DNA of 64,000 nt from Nezara viridula (taxonomy: Eukaryota > Arthropoda > Insecta > Hemiptera > Pentatomidae). Where the stretch lies: the NCBI GenBank assembly GCA_928085145.1, contig OV725077.1, positions 97,195,808 to 97,259,807 on the forward strand, in the 5' to 3' direction. The notes under the pieces were generated by a model that searched no databases, was not told the origin of the DNA, and saw only the letters and a program-made list of their open reading frames with translations. Positions 42,335 through 52,139 of this stretch are shown piece after piece. The position numbers were made by a program, and so were the translations under genes. Every line of letters starts with the position of its first letter. Positions within the stretch are counted from its first letter, which is position 1.

Positions 42335-44622
42335 TCAAGCAGCCACATATGGAACAGGAAATGAAACGATTCCCCGTACTGTAGAGGCTTTACTGTAGAG
42401 CTAAATTCTTCCACAATCGCCTTATGTAATGGAATTCTGTTAAGTCTAAGTATTGGTATTAAGAAACTTGATTACGTTAATATTGTGAGCTTTTAGGTTT
42501 TCCAGTATTCCGTACTAGCGCCCTAATTTTTGAAATCAAAACATTTATTTAACTCCATTTTTTTCCTCTTTATTCCTCAATATCTTCTTAAATTATTATA
42601 TATCGATGTATTTACAAAAAAAGGATGCCAAATGTACCTATTGCTTAGATTTTGAACACATTTTTTTTTAAATTAGGTTAATCTAGATCTCAAGGTATTA
42701 GCATATAAGACCTGAACAAAAGATATTTTAAAATACAGTATTTGAATTACAAAGTATTATTTGTTTTTAAAATATAGGACATTTTAATTACAAAACATCT
42801 TAATTGTTTTATGAAGAAGTATTACAAACATAAAATTCTAGAACTATTTTGTATTTTAATTATAAAAGGCTTAATGCAGTAATTAAATACTTACGTCTCA
42901 AGAACTGGCGTTTTACAACTGATAAAATTACAATTAAAATTGTATAAAATTACAAAAGGCTATATTTATTTATATTTCATTGTGGGTATTTTAATTTTTA
43001 TAAGTACCTTTATATAAACAAATTTTAATATTTATATCTCTATAATATATAAAATTAAATATTAAATAATACCAACAATAGCATCTATGAAAACCGCATA
43101 TGTATATTTACATGATATTGTCGGAGACCTTATTATATTAAGCTCATGTTCTAATATATGGAAGCTTGTTCTAATCTTTCGGGCGAGCTCGGGTGCGCTC
43201 GTATTCCTTTAGTTCCTCAATTACAGCTATTCTCCGTTACGATCTCTTATTTCTCCTTTAGTTAGTTATCAAATTCTTTCATATTTTATATAAAAGTTGC
43301 CGTAACATCCCTAGCATATAAAAACCTTAAATATGAATTTTCACTTACGTACGAAAATTTTCAGGATCGCAATACTTTCACTTACTATATATTTCATATA
43401 TAGGTAAGTAAAAGTAAAAATAATTATATTAAACTATCAAAATATCCATGTGCAAGCTGTTCCCCAAAAGTTCACTCGCGTTAAAATTGTGAATATCTGT
43501 TTCAAATACTAAAGGACCATTCTAATCTTCTCTGTATCGGTCCAATTCTAGTGTATTTACCGCCGAGTTTTATTTATTGTTTATACTTTTTGATTATTAT
43601 TTGTTTATTATTTTGCTTCTGTTTATTTCATATTTTTTTTGTACATATATTGTGAATTTGATCTCACCTCTCTATAACTAATGTCCAAATGACAGAATGT
43701 TGTGATATTTAGTAAATGATTTGTTTAAAAGAATGACCAAGTGCTTCCAGTTGACACAATAATAACCGAAATTAATTTGAAAAAACAAAACAAAGGAACA
43801 AAAGGGTCCTTCACAAACGAAACGTGGAAAAGTATGAGGAGTGAAGGCAGATTTGTAAATACCCACTGGTTCTGATGCTGTCCCGGAAGAAGTATTAGAG
43901 TAAATACTGCAGAGCGAAGAGCAATCCGATGGGCTGAATGTAAACAAGGCTCTGGGACTTCTCTACCTCACAGAATCTTCGAAGTCGTGGGTAAGAGAAT
44001 GTGTAATTATTCATAACTAGTATTGATTCTATATCATTATTGTTTCATTCCTTATTCAGTCTTCTATTCATTACCAATTTTCCTCGTTACGATTTGTCCG
44101 GGTTCATTATAGGTCTCGAAATTTCTTTAAGCTCTCCATACAAGATCTGGACGCTCATCCGTCCGGTTATATATAGTCCTATGGTTTATCCCTTCGATGA
44201 TGTCTCCAACCATAAAGTCAAGAGATTATTTCTAATTCTCCCTTTGTGGGCACCATAATACGATAGTTAGAGCTTCATCTCTTAACTCACCGTCCGATTG
44301 TTGTTTGGGAAATTATCTTCCTAACCTTACCGGTCATTCTTGCTAAGCCTCATCCGTTGAGTCCTTTGAACACCCTCTATCGTGGACTTCTGATGTTATT
44401 TCAAACACTCCCTAGGCAACACAATACAGGTACTGATCGCTTGTTTCTTCATATAGAAGCTAGTCCTCAGGATTATCTTTAGAACATCGAGTTAATAAAA
44501 AAAAAATAAAATAGCTTGCCTAAATTCAGAATCAACTCTGAGCCCTAGATGTAACATAATAATTAAACTATTATTATTTCAACTACAATGGAAACAGGCT
44601 TACATTTCTACTGCAGCTCAGC
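42335..44622. other. Intergenic sequence 3' of the receptor gene
   Basis: No gene called. It contains copy 3 of the 0.8 kb repeat (42955-43415). Short frames at 43678-43947 (-) and 44040-44258 (+) were considered and rejected. Confidence 0.5.
42955..43415 (+). repeat. Dispersed ~0.8 kb repeat family, copy 3 (internally deleted)
   Basis: It matches copy 2 (8480-9320) at both ends: TATTTATATTTCATTGTGGG, GCATCTATGAAAACCGCATA, then a GC-rich middle, and at the right CAGGATCGCAATACTTTCAC followed by the hairpin TTACTATATAT/ATATATAGGTAA. The central ~380 bases of copy 2 are absent. Confidence 0.65.
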
Positions 44623-44628
44623 TTTATT
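44623..44628 (-). terminator. Poly-A signal of the receptor gene
   Basis: On the minus strand AATAAA begins five bases after the TGA stop at 44634-44636. It is the nearest signal. A longer 3' UTR using a more distal one is possible. Confidence 0.45.
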
Positions 44629-44633
44629 GACTG

Positions 44634-44819
44634 TCAGCTGTTCATCTTCTCTTCTCGAAGGCAGCCAAACAGCTTGAGGAAGGCCTTTCTAAAACTGGAG
44701 TTCATAAAGCAATATGTGATCGGGTTGCAGCAGCTAGAGCAGTAGGCAAGAAGGTGAAGGAAGCTAATACCTTTGTAGCCCAGTCTTTCGTAGACAGCCG
44801 CTGGAGCGAACAGAGCAAT
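44634..44819 (-). CDS. CCKLR: CCK/sulfakinin-type receptor, last exon (TM7 and tail)
   Basis: 186 nt, acceptor TTCAAG|ATT (phase 0) and stop TGA at 44634-44636, 61 codons. The peptide is IALFAPAAVYERLGYKGISF, then LHLLAYCSSCCNPITYCFMN and SSFRKAFLKLFGCLREEKMN, S. The seventh helix has the class-A N-P-x-x-Y motif (NPITY), followed by the F-R-x-x-F start of helix 8 and a Cys (GC) suited to palmitoylation. LAY.SSCCNPITYCFMN is characteristic of insect sulfakinin/cholecystokinin-like receptors, Gq-coupled plasma-membrane receptors for satiety peptides. The tail is short (eight residues after that Cys). It joins ...YAINT from the exon at 51332. Confidence 0.9.
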   Translation of the reverse strand: MALFAPAAVYERLGYKGISFLHLLAYCSSCCNPITYCFMNSSFRKAFLKLFGCLREEKMNS

Positions 44820-46679
44820 CTTGAACAGAAATTTAAATAATACAGTTATATAAAGATGATAATTGAAAGGAATTAGAGTATAAGTTTCTAAAAATATCTT
44901 GATATATTCAGGATTAGAATGATTGTTCTTTAATGATATAGCTGCTAATAACATGGAATATGAAAATTATTAATGTTATTAAACAATCTGGATTACTGAG
45001 ATTCATCTACCCTACACTAAAAGTATAATAGAAAACTATATATATATATACAAATTTTCTAAAAAAAAAATAAAAATACTGCAGATCATACATGAGTTTC
45101 CCTTGTTGAAACAGTGGATTTTATTCCATTGAGAAGAATTTCAAGGCTATATTTGATGTGTGTTCATTTCTTTGGTGGAACGCGGTCTGTCGAGTTTTCC
45201 AAATGTAGACTTAGCAAGTAGAAATTTTAGCCCGGAGGTGTTAAAAAATGAAAGGGCTAAACATTTAAAAAATTAAGAAAGCGACTTTAATTATGACTTT
45301 ATACTTCTTGAGGTTACGTGTGGGGGATAGACTAGAATGCCTCAACAGAGCGTGTTCAATAGTTTGTCTTAATGGGATGAGGAAATATCTAGATAAAAGT
45401 AATCAGAAGTGCAGAAAGGGTGGATTTCCTTATCACCACTGGTATGCGAGCTAAAGGACGGTTACCACCAGTCTTCAGAGTTTTTTTGGAGTCTGATATA
45501 TCAACGAGAGGACGACCCATCAAAGTTGAAATGTACGATTACAAACGGAGCGACAAGTGCCCGGATCTTATAAGGAAAAATTAGAAAACTTTCAAGGCCA
45601 AGGATGTACCTGAATACACCTCCACAGAAAATGGATTAAAAGAAAAATTAACAAAAAAAAATTACCTATTTATCAAATTTATTTGTATATCTGCATAAAT
45701 ACCTTGGTAGATTGTTTGGAAAATTGTCTTGCATGAATATTTAAAATTGCAGTATTAATTGAGTACCTATTTTACTTCCTAACAAAACTCAAGACTCTTT
45801 CTGTTGACTTGCACCGAAACATGGGACAAAGTCTAATAAACAAGAGTTGCAGTATTTAGTGGAAGGCACCACCAAAATGCTTTAAAATATATTTAGACTT
45901 CAATTTTCCTAAACATTATATTAAGATGTTTAAGTTGAGATTAAAGTACATTCCCTTAGGATGGATGAGATTTCCCGATTGAAGATGTAGAGTTTTCTTT
46001 TGAGTTGACTTTCTTTTCTGGTTTTAAACAATATAATTTTTTTTAAGTATTGAAAGTTTATATTCAATAAATATGATCAGGAACTTAACCATGATATGCT
46101 ATGAATACACAACGAAACAGAAAATAAGAATACTTAAAAGTACGTTAAACATTTTTTTGTTTTCAATATTTCGAGTTCAAATCATATTAAAACATTTACG
46201 GCAGAGAAATATGGTGTCACAAAAATAGAGTCAAACGTTTGAGAAGTAGAGTCAGAAATATGAGAAATAGTGCCACAGAGTAATTTGGTGTCTATAATGT
46301 TATCTGTATTTCACTTTAACATAAATTTATAAGTTAAAATATAAATCCTTGTAGGCTAAGCCAGGCTCATTCAGGGTTCAGCCCCAGTGCAGCGACCATG
46401 GTTGCTCCCCCTCACGTCGGACCTGTAGTTGCCAGTGGCAGAGATCGAAGATCACAGCGACAGAGCACGTTCTGTGTGCCTCAGTCTTAAAGTCTTTTTT
46501 GCAATAAAATGTTTATCTAATAGAAAAAGATATTTCTTAATAGCATTGGCAGTTTTTGAAATGCAACATTCCTTCGAAGAAACTATTCAGTACAGACCAG
46601 TATAAATGCGTCCTCAAACTATTTTGTATTAATGTTTATTTATTTATTATAAACAAAAAGTAAATTCGAACATAAAATT
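44820..46679. other. Receptor intron, first part
   Basis: It contains an unidentified open frame at 45393-45584 and a GC-richer block at 46370-46490. No other coding sequence. Confidence 0.5.
45393..45584 (+). other. Unidentified 63-codon open frame
   Basis: The frame is open from just after a TAG at 45390 to TAG at 45582-45584. It reads IKVIRSAERVDFLITTGMRA, then KGRLPPVFRVFLESDISTRG and RPIKVEMYDYKRSDKCPDLI, RKN. The composition is more protein-like than the surrounding noise. Patterns such as LPPVFRVFLE and YDYKRSDKCP recall retroelement ORF1 proteins, but I do not recognise the family. It lies in the receptor intron in antisense orientation and is probably a decayed element. It has no good start context. 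Confidence 0.3.
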
Positions 46680-47697
46680 AAATTTACAATCTACAAATTG
46701 CTTTGCAATGATCAAACTTTATTGGCAGATTCATAGCATCCAACAGCAGGATATAAATCACCTCAGCAGATCTCATAACCAGCGCCTTCATAATAATTAT
46801 GGTGGGCTGTAGGGCTGTCTTGTGCGTTTGAGAATTTTCGTCAGTTGAATCATGTTGTAAGTCAGTCTTTGCTGAAAGTTATTGTAATTTTCTTTTACTG
46901 TATCTAAAATTGTAGATATGTTTAACTCCTTATGTATTATTTCATTTGTGACATAGACCGATGTATCAACTATGCTCCGTAACTATTTCGACTAAAAAGA
47001 CAGAATTTTTTTAGTCTTTAAATGTTAAGCAGAACCACACAGTTCTAAGCCGTAAATTCAAATTTGTTTTAGCAAAACTTTATACAGAGTTAGTTTATTA
47101 ATTAAAGATATATATACAATTGTGTTCAGTATCCTGGATAAAAAAAAACCATCAACTTTTTAATTCCATTCGTTTTTCTCTAACATGAGTCTTCCATGCC
47201 AGTCCTTTGTATAAAAAAATACCCAACTATCTAATTTCATCTGATTCTGAAATTTCAATGTTGATAAAATGTATTTTGGGGGAAGGTGTAAGATTAGAAG
47301 TAAATACTACATACACACTATGTTTTTCGTTCATTTTAATTTTCAACTTTGTGGCATAATCAGCAATATAATTCAGATGATTTTAAAAAGTGGTAGATCC
47401 TCGAATAGGAATTTAATCTGACATGAGCAAAGGCTTGCAGTATCGTCAGAAAAGGCAGATAATAGAATATTATTGCGTTGCGGTAGGTTTAACATATATA
47501 AATGTAAAATAATAATGGTCCAAAGACCCTTATACCCTGAGGTACTCCTGCCGTAATGGATCTAATGTCAGAAAGTTCTGTTCCTACATTTACTGATAAA
47601 TGTCTACCCGTTAAATATGAGAAAAATATTAGATAATGGGTCGGAGGTAGTAAAATTTTAAGTTTGAAAATCAATCCTTCGTGCACAGGGGAATTTT

Positions 47698-47918
47698 TTT
47701 TATTTATTTTTTTTTTTTTTTGGGTCCTCCCCTTCCTCGCCGTTAAGGCTATACGGGGTTTTCCCGGGCCAGGGAGTGTGGCCGGGGATTTAAAAGACGC
47801 CTTGGCACCGGGACGCGAACTCGTGAATATTTTTATAACACAATTGTCATATATCAGGTTGCCGGGCAACGGTGGTGCTGTGCACAACGCGTTAGACCAT
47901 TCGGCTACCCCGCTCACA
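47698..47918 (-). mobile_element. tRNA-derived SINE, copy 2
   Basis: On the minus strand: GGGGTAGCCGAATGGTCTAA (A box), CGTTGCCCGGCAACCTGATA, ACGAGTTCGCGTCCCGGTGC (B box), CCGGGAAAACCCCGTATAGC and a poly-A end next to 47698. The head resembles a tRNA of the Leu/Ser kind. It is transcribed, if at all, by RNA polymerase III and mobilised by LINE machinery. It is the best preserved of the three copies. Confidence 0.88.
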
Positions 47919-47929
47919 ATTCCACACGC

Positions 47930-48070
47930 TACAGTCTGTTCTATGCTTCCAATTGTCTTTTGATTTAAAACTTTTCATTTCGAAAATTCAACACTCCTTC
48001 GTAATGTGCCCTCCCCTCAAAAATTGTGATGGCGCAACTTACCATGAAAGCCGCCTTCTGGGCACCCCTT
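47930..48070 (-). mobile_element. hAT-type element end, copy 2
   Basis: It matches 26448-26591 in the same order: CTACAG.CTGTT, TTTCATT, CCCTCAAAAAT and GATGGCGC, and ends GGGCACCCCT (AGGGGTGCCC on the minus strand). It interrupts the LINE remnant. Confidence 0.6.
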
Positions 48071-48240
48071 AAAAACACTCCCATACAATATTTTTTAGAT
48101 TCTAAAGAATTAAAAATATAATCAACTAATCGATGGGTTTATTGAATAGTTGGATGATGCTTTCTAAATCTGAATTGATGATTTAGAAAAGGAAGCAAGA
48201 AGTCTGATCGAACGATAGGAATTTGAAAAGTTTGAGGATT

Positions 48241-49357
48241 AATTAGCTTTTAATGTATGACAACTTAAATGTTAAACAAAACAAAAATTAAATATTCAAT
48301 GTTACTTACCAAGAAAATAATTCATACATGACTTTATCGTTTCTGATGATTGAAATAAACAAAATAATTGCCTTGAGCCCCAGAGATACAGTAATGAAGT
48401 GTTCCTCCAACAGAATTACATATTAAAATAAAAGTAACTTCTTGATTCATCACTGTAACTCACACTATAATACAAATAAAAGTAATAAATAGTTCTTGTA
48501 CTGTTGAAAATGTACTAGACCCAAATAAATAAATCAGGTCTGCCCAATTACACGACTTTCCTACCTATTTCTGGAAAAAATTTATACCTTTACATATGTC
48601 CATAAAAAAACAAAAAATTAAATTAGATTTATTTTCCTGAAAATTGATCAAAGAAAAGATTTGAGTACTATTTATTTGATAAAGGAAAGCAATTTAAACC
48701 GCCCTAAGTTAGATCAGTGTAAAAATTTCAATACCCTCTAAAATTGCTGATCAAAAATATTTTGCCATAGCCTAATTTTGGCAAACGATAATTTCTGTTA
48801 AAAGTAGACAAAATAGTGAAGCTTGTGTGATGCGGGCAACAGATTTTCTTAGTTTCACTTAGTTTTAGTTAATGTCGCTTATCTTTTTTCTCTCATTCAT
48901 CCCTTTCTGACATACATCGCTGCCAGGATATGTATCTGTAATTTTACATTGGAAATCGAATAGCTATAACTTCGTTAATGGATTTCCGAAATGAACGATT
49001 TTTATATAGTTTTATAGGGAATTTCATTTTATTCAATATTTTATGTAAGAAAAAGGATAATTATTAGAACATTATAGGAAAGTTTCATCAAAAGCTATTG
49101 CGCATGAAGCATCCAATTTGTGTCACAGGTATCAGTAGCCAAAACCCAACAAAATAAAAAAAGAAGCAACAAAATCGGTTCACTAGTTCCCGAGTAAATC
49201 TTGGCACAGATAGACAGACAGACCAATGGCTAAAAATGTGTTATTCGGACTGAGAGGGCTCTGAAATCTATAGATCCGTCGAAAATCGCATATTGAAAAT
49301 ATGACACGATCGCAATACTTTTCTTACGTAGTATAGGTAGGAAAGTAAAAATGTATG
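48241..49357. other. Receptor intron with an old dispersed repeat
   Basis: No exon seen. The part 48790-49345 contains ATAGCTATAACTTCGTTAAT, CAGATAGACAGACAGACCAA and GATCGCAATACTTTTCTTAC. The last block is shared with the ends of the 0.8 kb repeats, so this is probably another related element. Confidence 0.5.
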
Positions 49358-49536
49358 TTTTGGGGGGTGGGGTGGCCGAATGGGCTAAAGAATGTGCACA
49401 GCACGAATTGCCCGGCAACCAGATATATGAAGTTTTGAGAGATTAAAAAAAGTACGAGTTCGCGTCCCGGTGCCGGAGGGGATTTTAATTTCCCCGGTCA
49501 AGGAAAAATCCCGTATAGCCTAAAAGGCGAGATAGG
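49358..49536 (+). mobile_element. tRNA-derived SINE, copy 3
   Basis: GGGGTGGCCGAATGGGCTAA (A box, 49369-49388), TGCCCGGCAACCAGATATAT, ACGAGTTCGCGTCCCGGTGC (B box), then GAAAAATCCCGTATAGCCTA. Flanked by an imperfect 16-bp target duplication, [GA]AAGTAAAAATGT[AG]TG at 49342-49357 and 49537-49552 (two mismatches). Confidence 0.88.
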
Positions 49537-49552
49537 GAAGTAAAAATGTGTG

Positions 49553-51331
49553 TGGGAAAAGATAGATGCGGGGAAATACAGAAAAAGTTGGAACTCTACT
49601 TCCAAACAGTAAGGAGTTCGGTATCAATAACAGATTCTGGCTTACGTAAATAATATGTAAAAAATTATAACATTTCCGGCAGAAAACATTAATTAATTAT
49701 AAACAATCCATTAATATAATGGTTTCCCTTGATAGATGATGGAGATAAATCACTCGATCAAAGAGAATATAAAATGTAGATTGAATAAAGTTAAAAGCCT
49801 TGAAGTAGATGAAGTTTGCCACATAGTACACAATTTCTGAGAGAGGAGGAGTATATAGCTATTATGAAATAGAAGGATGTTTGTTTGTATTTAACAAATT
49901 GGGAGATCTTAATTAATGTGATATTCTCTCAGAAGTAGTTAATATATTGATCAAATATATGTCAGATATATGAACTTATGTAATGCAAATCTCATTTTTT
50001 GGAATCACCTTTTTTTTCTATTTTTTAAAATTTACATATAGTTTATTTGATTTTAGGATATAGTTTACATATTACATATATGAGATTTAAAGACATTTTG
50101 TAACCTTCAATCATTAAGAAATAAAAAGAAATTGTGGGATTGTAGTAAAGTAAGCTAAGTAAATTTTTGTCATGAAAAATCAAGTTAGATTCGTTTTTAG
50201 TGTCCATTGAAACTGGCAAATAAGATTTTTTATAGAAATAGAAAATTACATTATTTAATACTTGATTTTCTGAGGGGATTTTTTTTTTCCGGTCGATAGC
50301 TAAGGCATACTTATCAGTCATAACTTCTCAGGATTTTCTTCAAAATGAAAAATAATGAAATTAACTATCTTCTTCATAACAAAACTTTACTTAGCTTTCT
50401 TAACTTGAAGTGCCTTTTGTTTTGTGTAATTTATAGTAAGTCCTAACTCATTTAATACAGTACTCAATTTTTTTTTATTTTTCAAAAAAAAAAAAAATCG
50501 ATTGATATATAATAATCCTAATCATCCGGGTAGAGTAAGGAGAAAAATAAATAAGATAATTTTTGTTAAAAATTATTTAAATATTTTTTTCTCATTTATT
50601 TTTTCCCATGCCACAAAATAAACAAGAAATAAAACCTTTGACACAGTTAATTGGGGTTATTTTTTCTGAAAACACGGGTACCTTTAGGTGAGTGGAAAGA
50701 AATTCTCATAACTTCTTTACATAACTTGAGATGAATCTCAACATTTTTTCCCAATAAATCTCAAATTAATTAATATAGACTTACAGCTTTTTAAATGAGA
50801 AAGTTTACCTAAAAGTGGGGTAACTGTAGTGCAATTGAAGGGTGATAAAAAAAAATCACAAATTATTTATGACTTTTTTTGTAAACGGAGCCTAACGTTA
50901 ACAATGACAGAATCTACTTTCGTTAAAAGTATATTTTGTCTAGTTAACTATAGAGTAATGTTTGGTGACTTAAATCAAATATTTTTATTTTATTTAACAA
51001 AAACGTATGTCGCTTAAACCAAACACAAATCTCAAATTTGCTACTTTTCTGCTGGAATTCGTTCAACTATTTATATGTACTTTTTGAAAATCTTGATGTC
51101 TACTATCAAACTTTTAATTATTTCTCTCTACTTATGGGACACCCTGTATTTATACACATAATTATTAATTGAATAGATATTAGTAGAATACGTCGCTTAT
51201 ATTTTACAAAAATATTTATAAATGGAGGATTCTTTTACATTAAAGGAACTATCGTGCACTAAATACAAAAAATAATAATCATAATAATAATATATAACGT
51301 TACTAATTAAAAAAAATAAAAATTTTCTTAC
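49553..51331. other. Receptor intron, AT-rich
   Basis: No exon seen. Poly-A/T runs and short frames only. The 92-codon minus-strand frame at 50043-50321 has no recognisable features. Confidence 0.5.
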
Positions 51332-51516
51332 CGTATTAATGGCATAAAGGGGAGTCCAACATATAAAGAACTCCAAGACTACAGCAAATAACATTTTTAC
51401 TACTCTCTTCTTCTTTTTGAGTGCTTTCTCTGTGTTTGAACGCCTCAGGAGGTTCGGGCTTCCCCTTCTCGAGCTGTGATTCCACGTTATCTTTTTGTGT
51501 TCGTTGTTCTCGTTAC
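51332..51516 (-). CDS. CCKLR: CCK/sulfakinin-type receptor exon (third loop and TM6)
   Basis: 185 nt, acceptor TTTCCAG|GT and donor ACG|GTAAGA. It starts in phase 1, completing G (from the exon at 58027) plus GT, and ends at a codon boundary. The peptide is NENNEHKKITWNHSSRRGSP, then NLLRRSNTEKALKKKKRVVK (basic third intracellular loop) and MLFAVVLEFFICWTPLYAIN, T. The C-W-x-P motif (CWTP) marks the sixth helix of class-A receptors, and KKRVVKML.VVV.EFF.CW.P.Y is the expected form for CCK-like receptors. The loop has R-x-x-S sites that could be phosphorylated. Confidence 0.92.
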
Positions 51517-51661
51517 CTGGAAACAATATAAATCAGGTATTCTAAAAAAATGCACTACTTGTACTATACCTTGAGCCATTATAAGGACATTAAGGACCCC
51601 ATTCCTTCACTCATCCTACCTAATTCAGTTCTTCCACTTTTTATCAGTCCTACCATCAGTA

Positions 51662-52129
51662 GTGTTGCCAAAAATCGGTCTTGCTCTTGCACTTTGCAAA
51701 ACTAATACGAAGACCGCCTAACTGTTGCAAGACCAAGATTGGCTTAAAAAAAAAGATTTTTTGAATAAAAATTAAGGCAAAATAGTTACTAATACTTGAC
51801 AATTTTAGTTACTATATGTAAAGAATTGGTATAATCCATATAGTTTTGCATTTAACTCTTCTATTTTTTTATTCGGGCTCTTCTATCTAAAAATCACAGT
51901 AATAATCACAGTAATTGAGGTCTTTTGGCCAGATTTATGGTTAATTTATGTGAACAATACTGTTATTATAAAGAGGACTAGTTCCAGAATATATATGATT
52001 TTTCTATTTCTATTTCTAATATCTCTATAGTAATAAGCTAATAGATAACTGCAAGACTGTTGCGCAAGACCAAGACCAAGACCTAGCCTGAGTGCGCATG
52101 ACCAAGAATCGTCGTGGTCTCGAACACAG
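51662..52129 (-). mobile_element. MITE (TGTTGCAC family), copy 2, with a LINE fragment inside
   Basis: It matches 24150-24468 in reverse complement. Flanked by a perfect 10-bp direct repeat ACCATCAGTA (51652-51661 and 52130-52139), so ends are well set. Compatible with a hAT-like 8-bp duplication inside the repeat. The interior match is interrupted at about 51915-52018 by a LINE 3' end. Confidence 0.82.
51915..52018 (+). mobile_element. LINE 3'-end fragment inserted in the MITE
   Basis: GAGGACTAGTTCCAGAATAT followed by TTTCTATTTCTATTTCTAAT. It belongs to the same 3' end family as 39970-40020. It is absent at the corresponding point of the MITE copy at 24150-24468, which shows it inserted later. 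Confidence 0.7.
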
Positions 52130-52139
52130 ACCATCAGTA

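Larger units (their letters stand above)
46680..48240 (-). mobile_element. Jockey-like LINE remnant, nested with a SINE and a hAT fragment
   Basis: Minus-strand RT pieces lie at 48110-48240 (LLPFLNHQFRFRKHHPTIQ) and 47489-47690 (HEGLIFKLKILLPPTHYLIF, then VGTELSDIRSITAGVPQG and GPLLFYIY). Very degraded C-terminal sequence runs down to about 46680. A SINE (47698-47918) and a hAT end (47930-48070) occupy the gap between the two RT pieces. The family is related to 27389-30074 but much older, with many stops. Confidence 0.75.

Noticed and set aside
43678..43947. 89-codon minus-strand frame with an AG acceptor (CTCTGCAG) and Ser-rich peptide, as a possible extra C-terminal exon of the receptor
   Set aside because: The receptor frame ends with a stop in the exon at 44634 and I see no suitable in-phase donor leading to this exon. 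The peptide has no features of receptor tails.
47720..47963. Possible tRNA gene from A and B boxes (also at 49369 and 32540)
   Set aside because: The boxes are part of a 180-220 bp SINE with a conserved non-tRNA body; the 3' half of the tRNA-like head does not close an acceptor stem.
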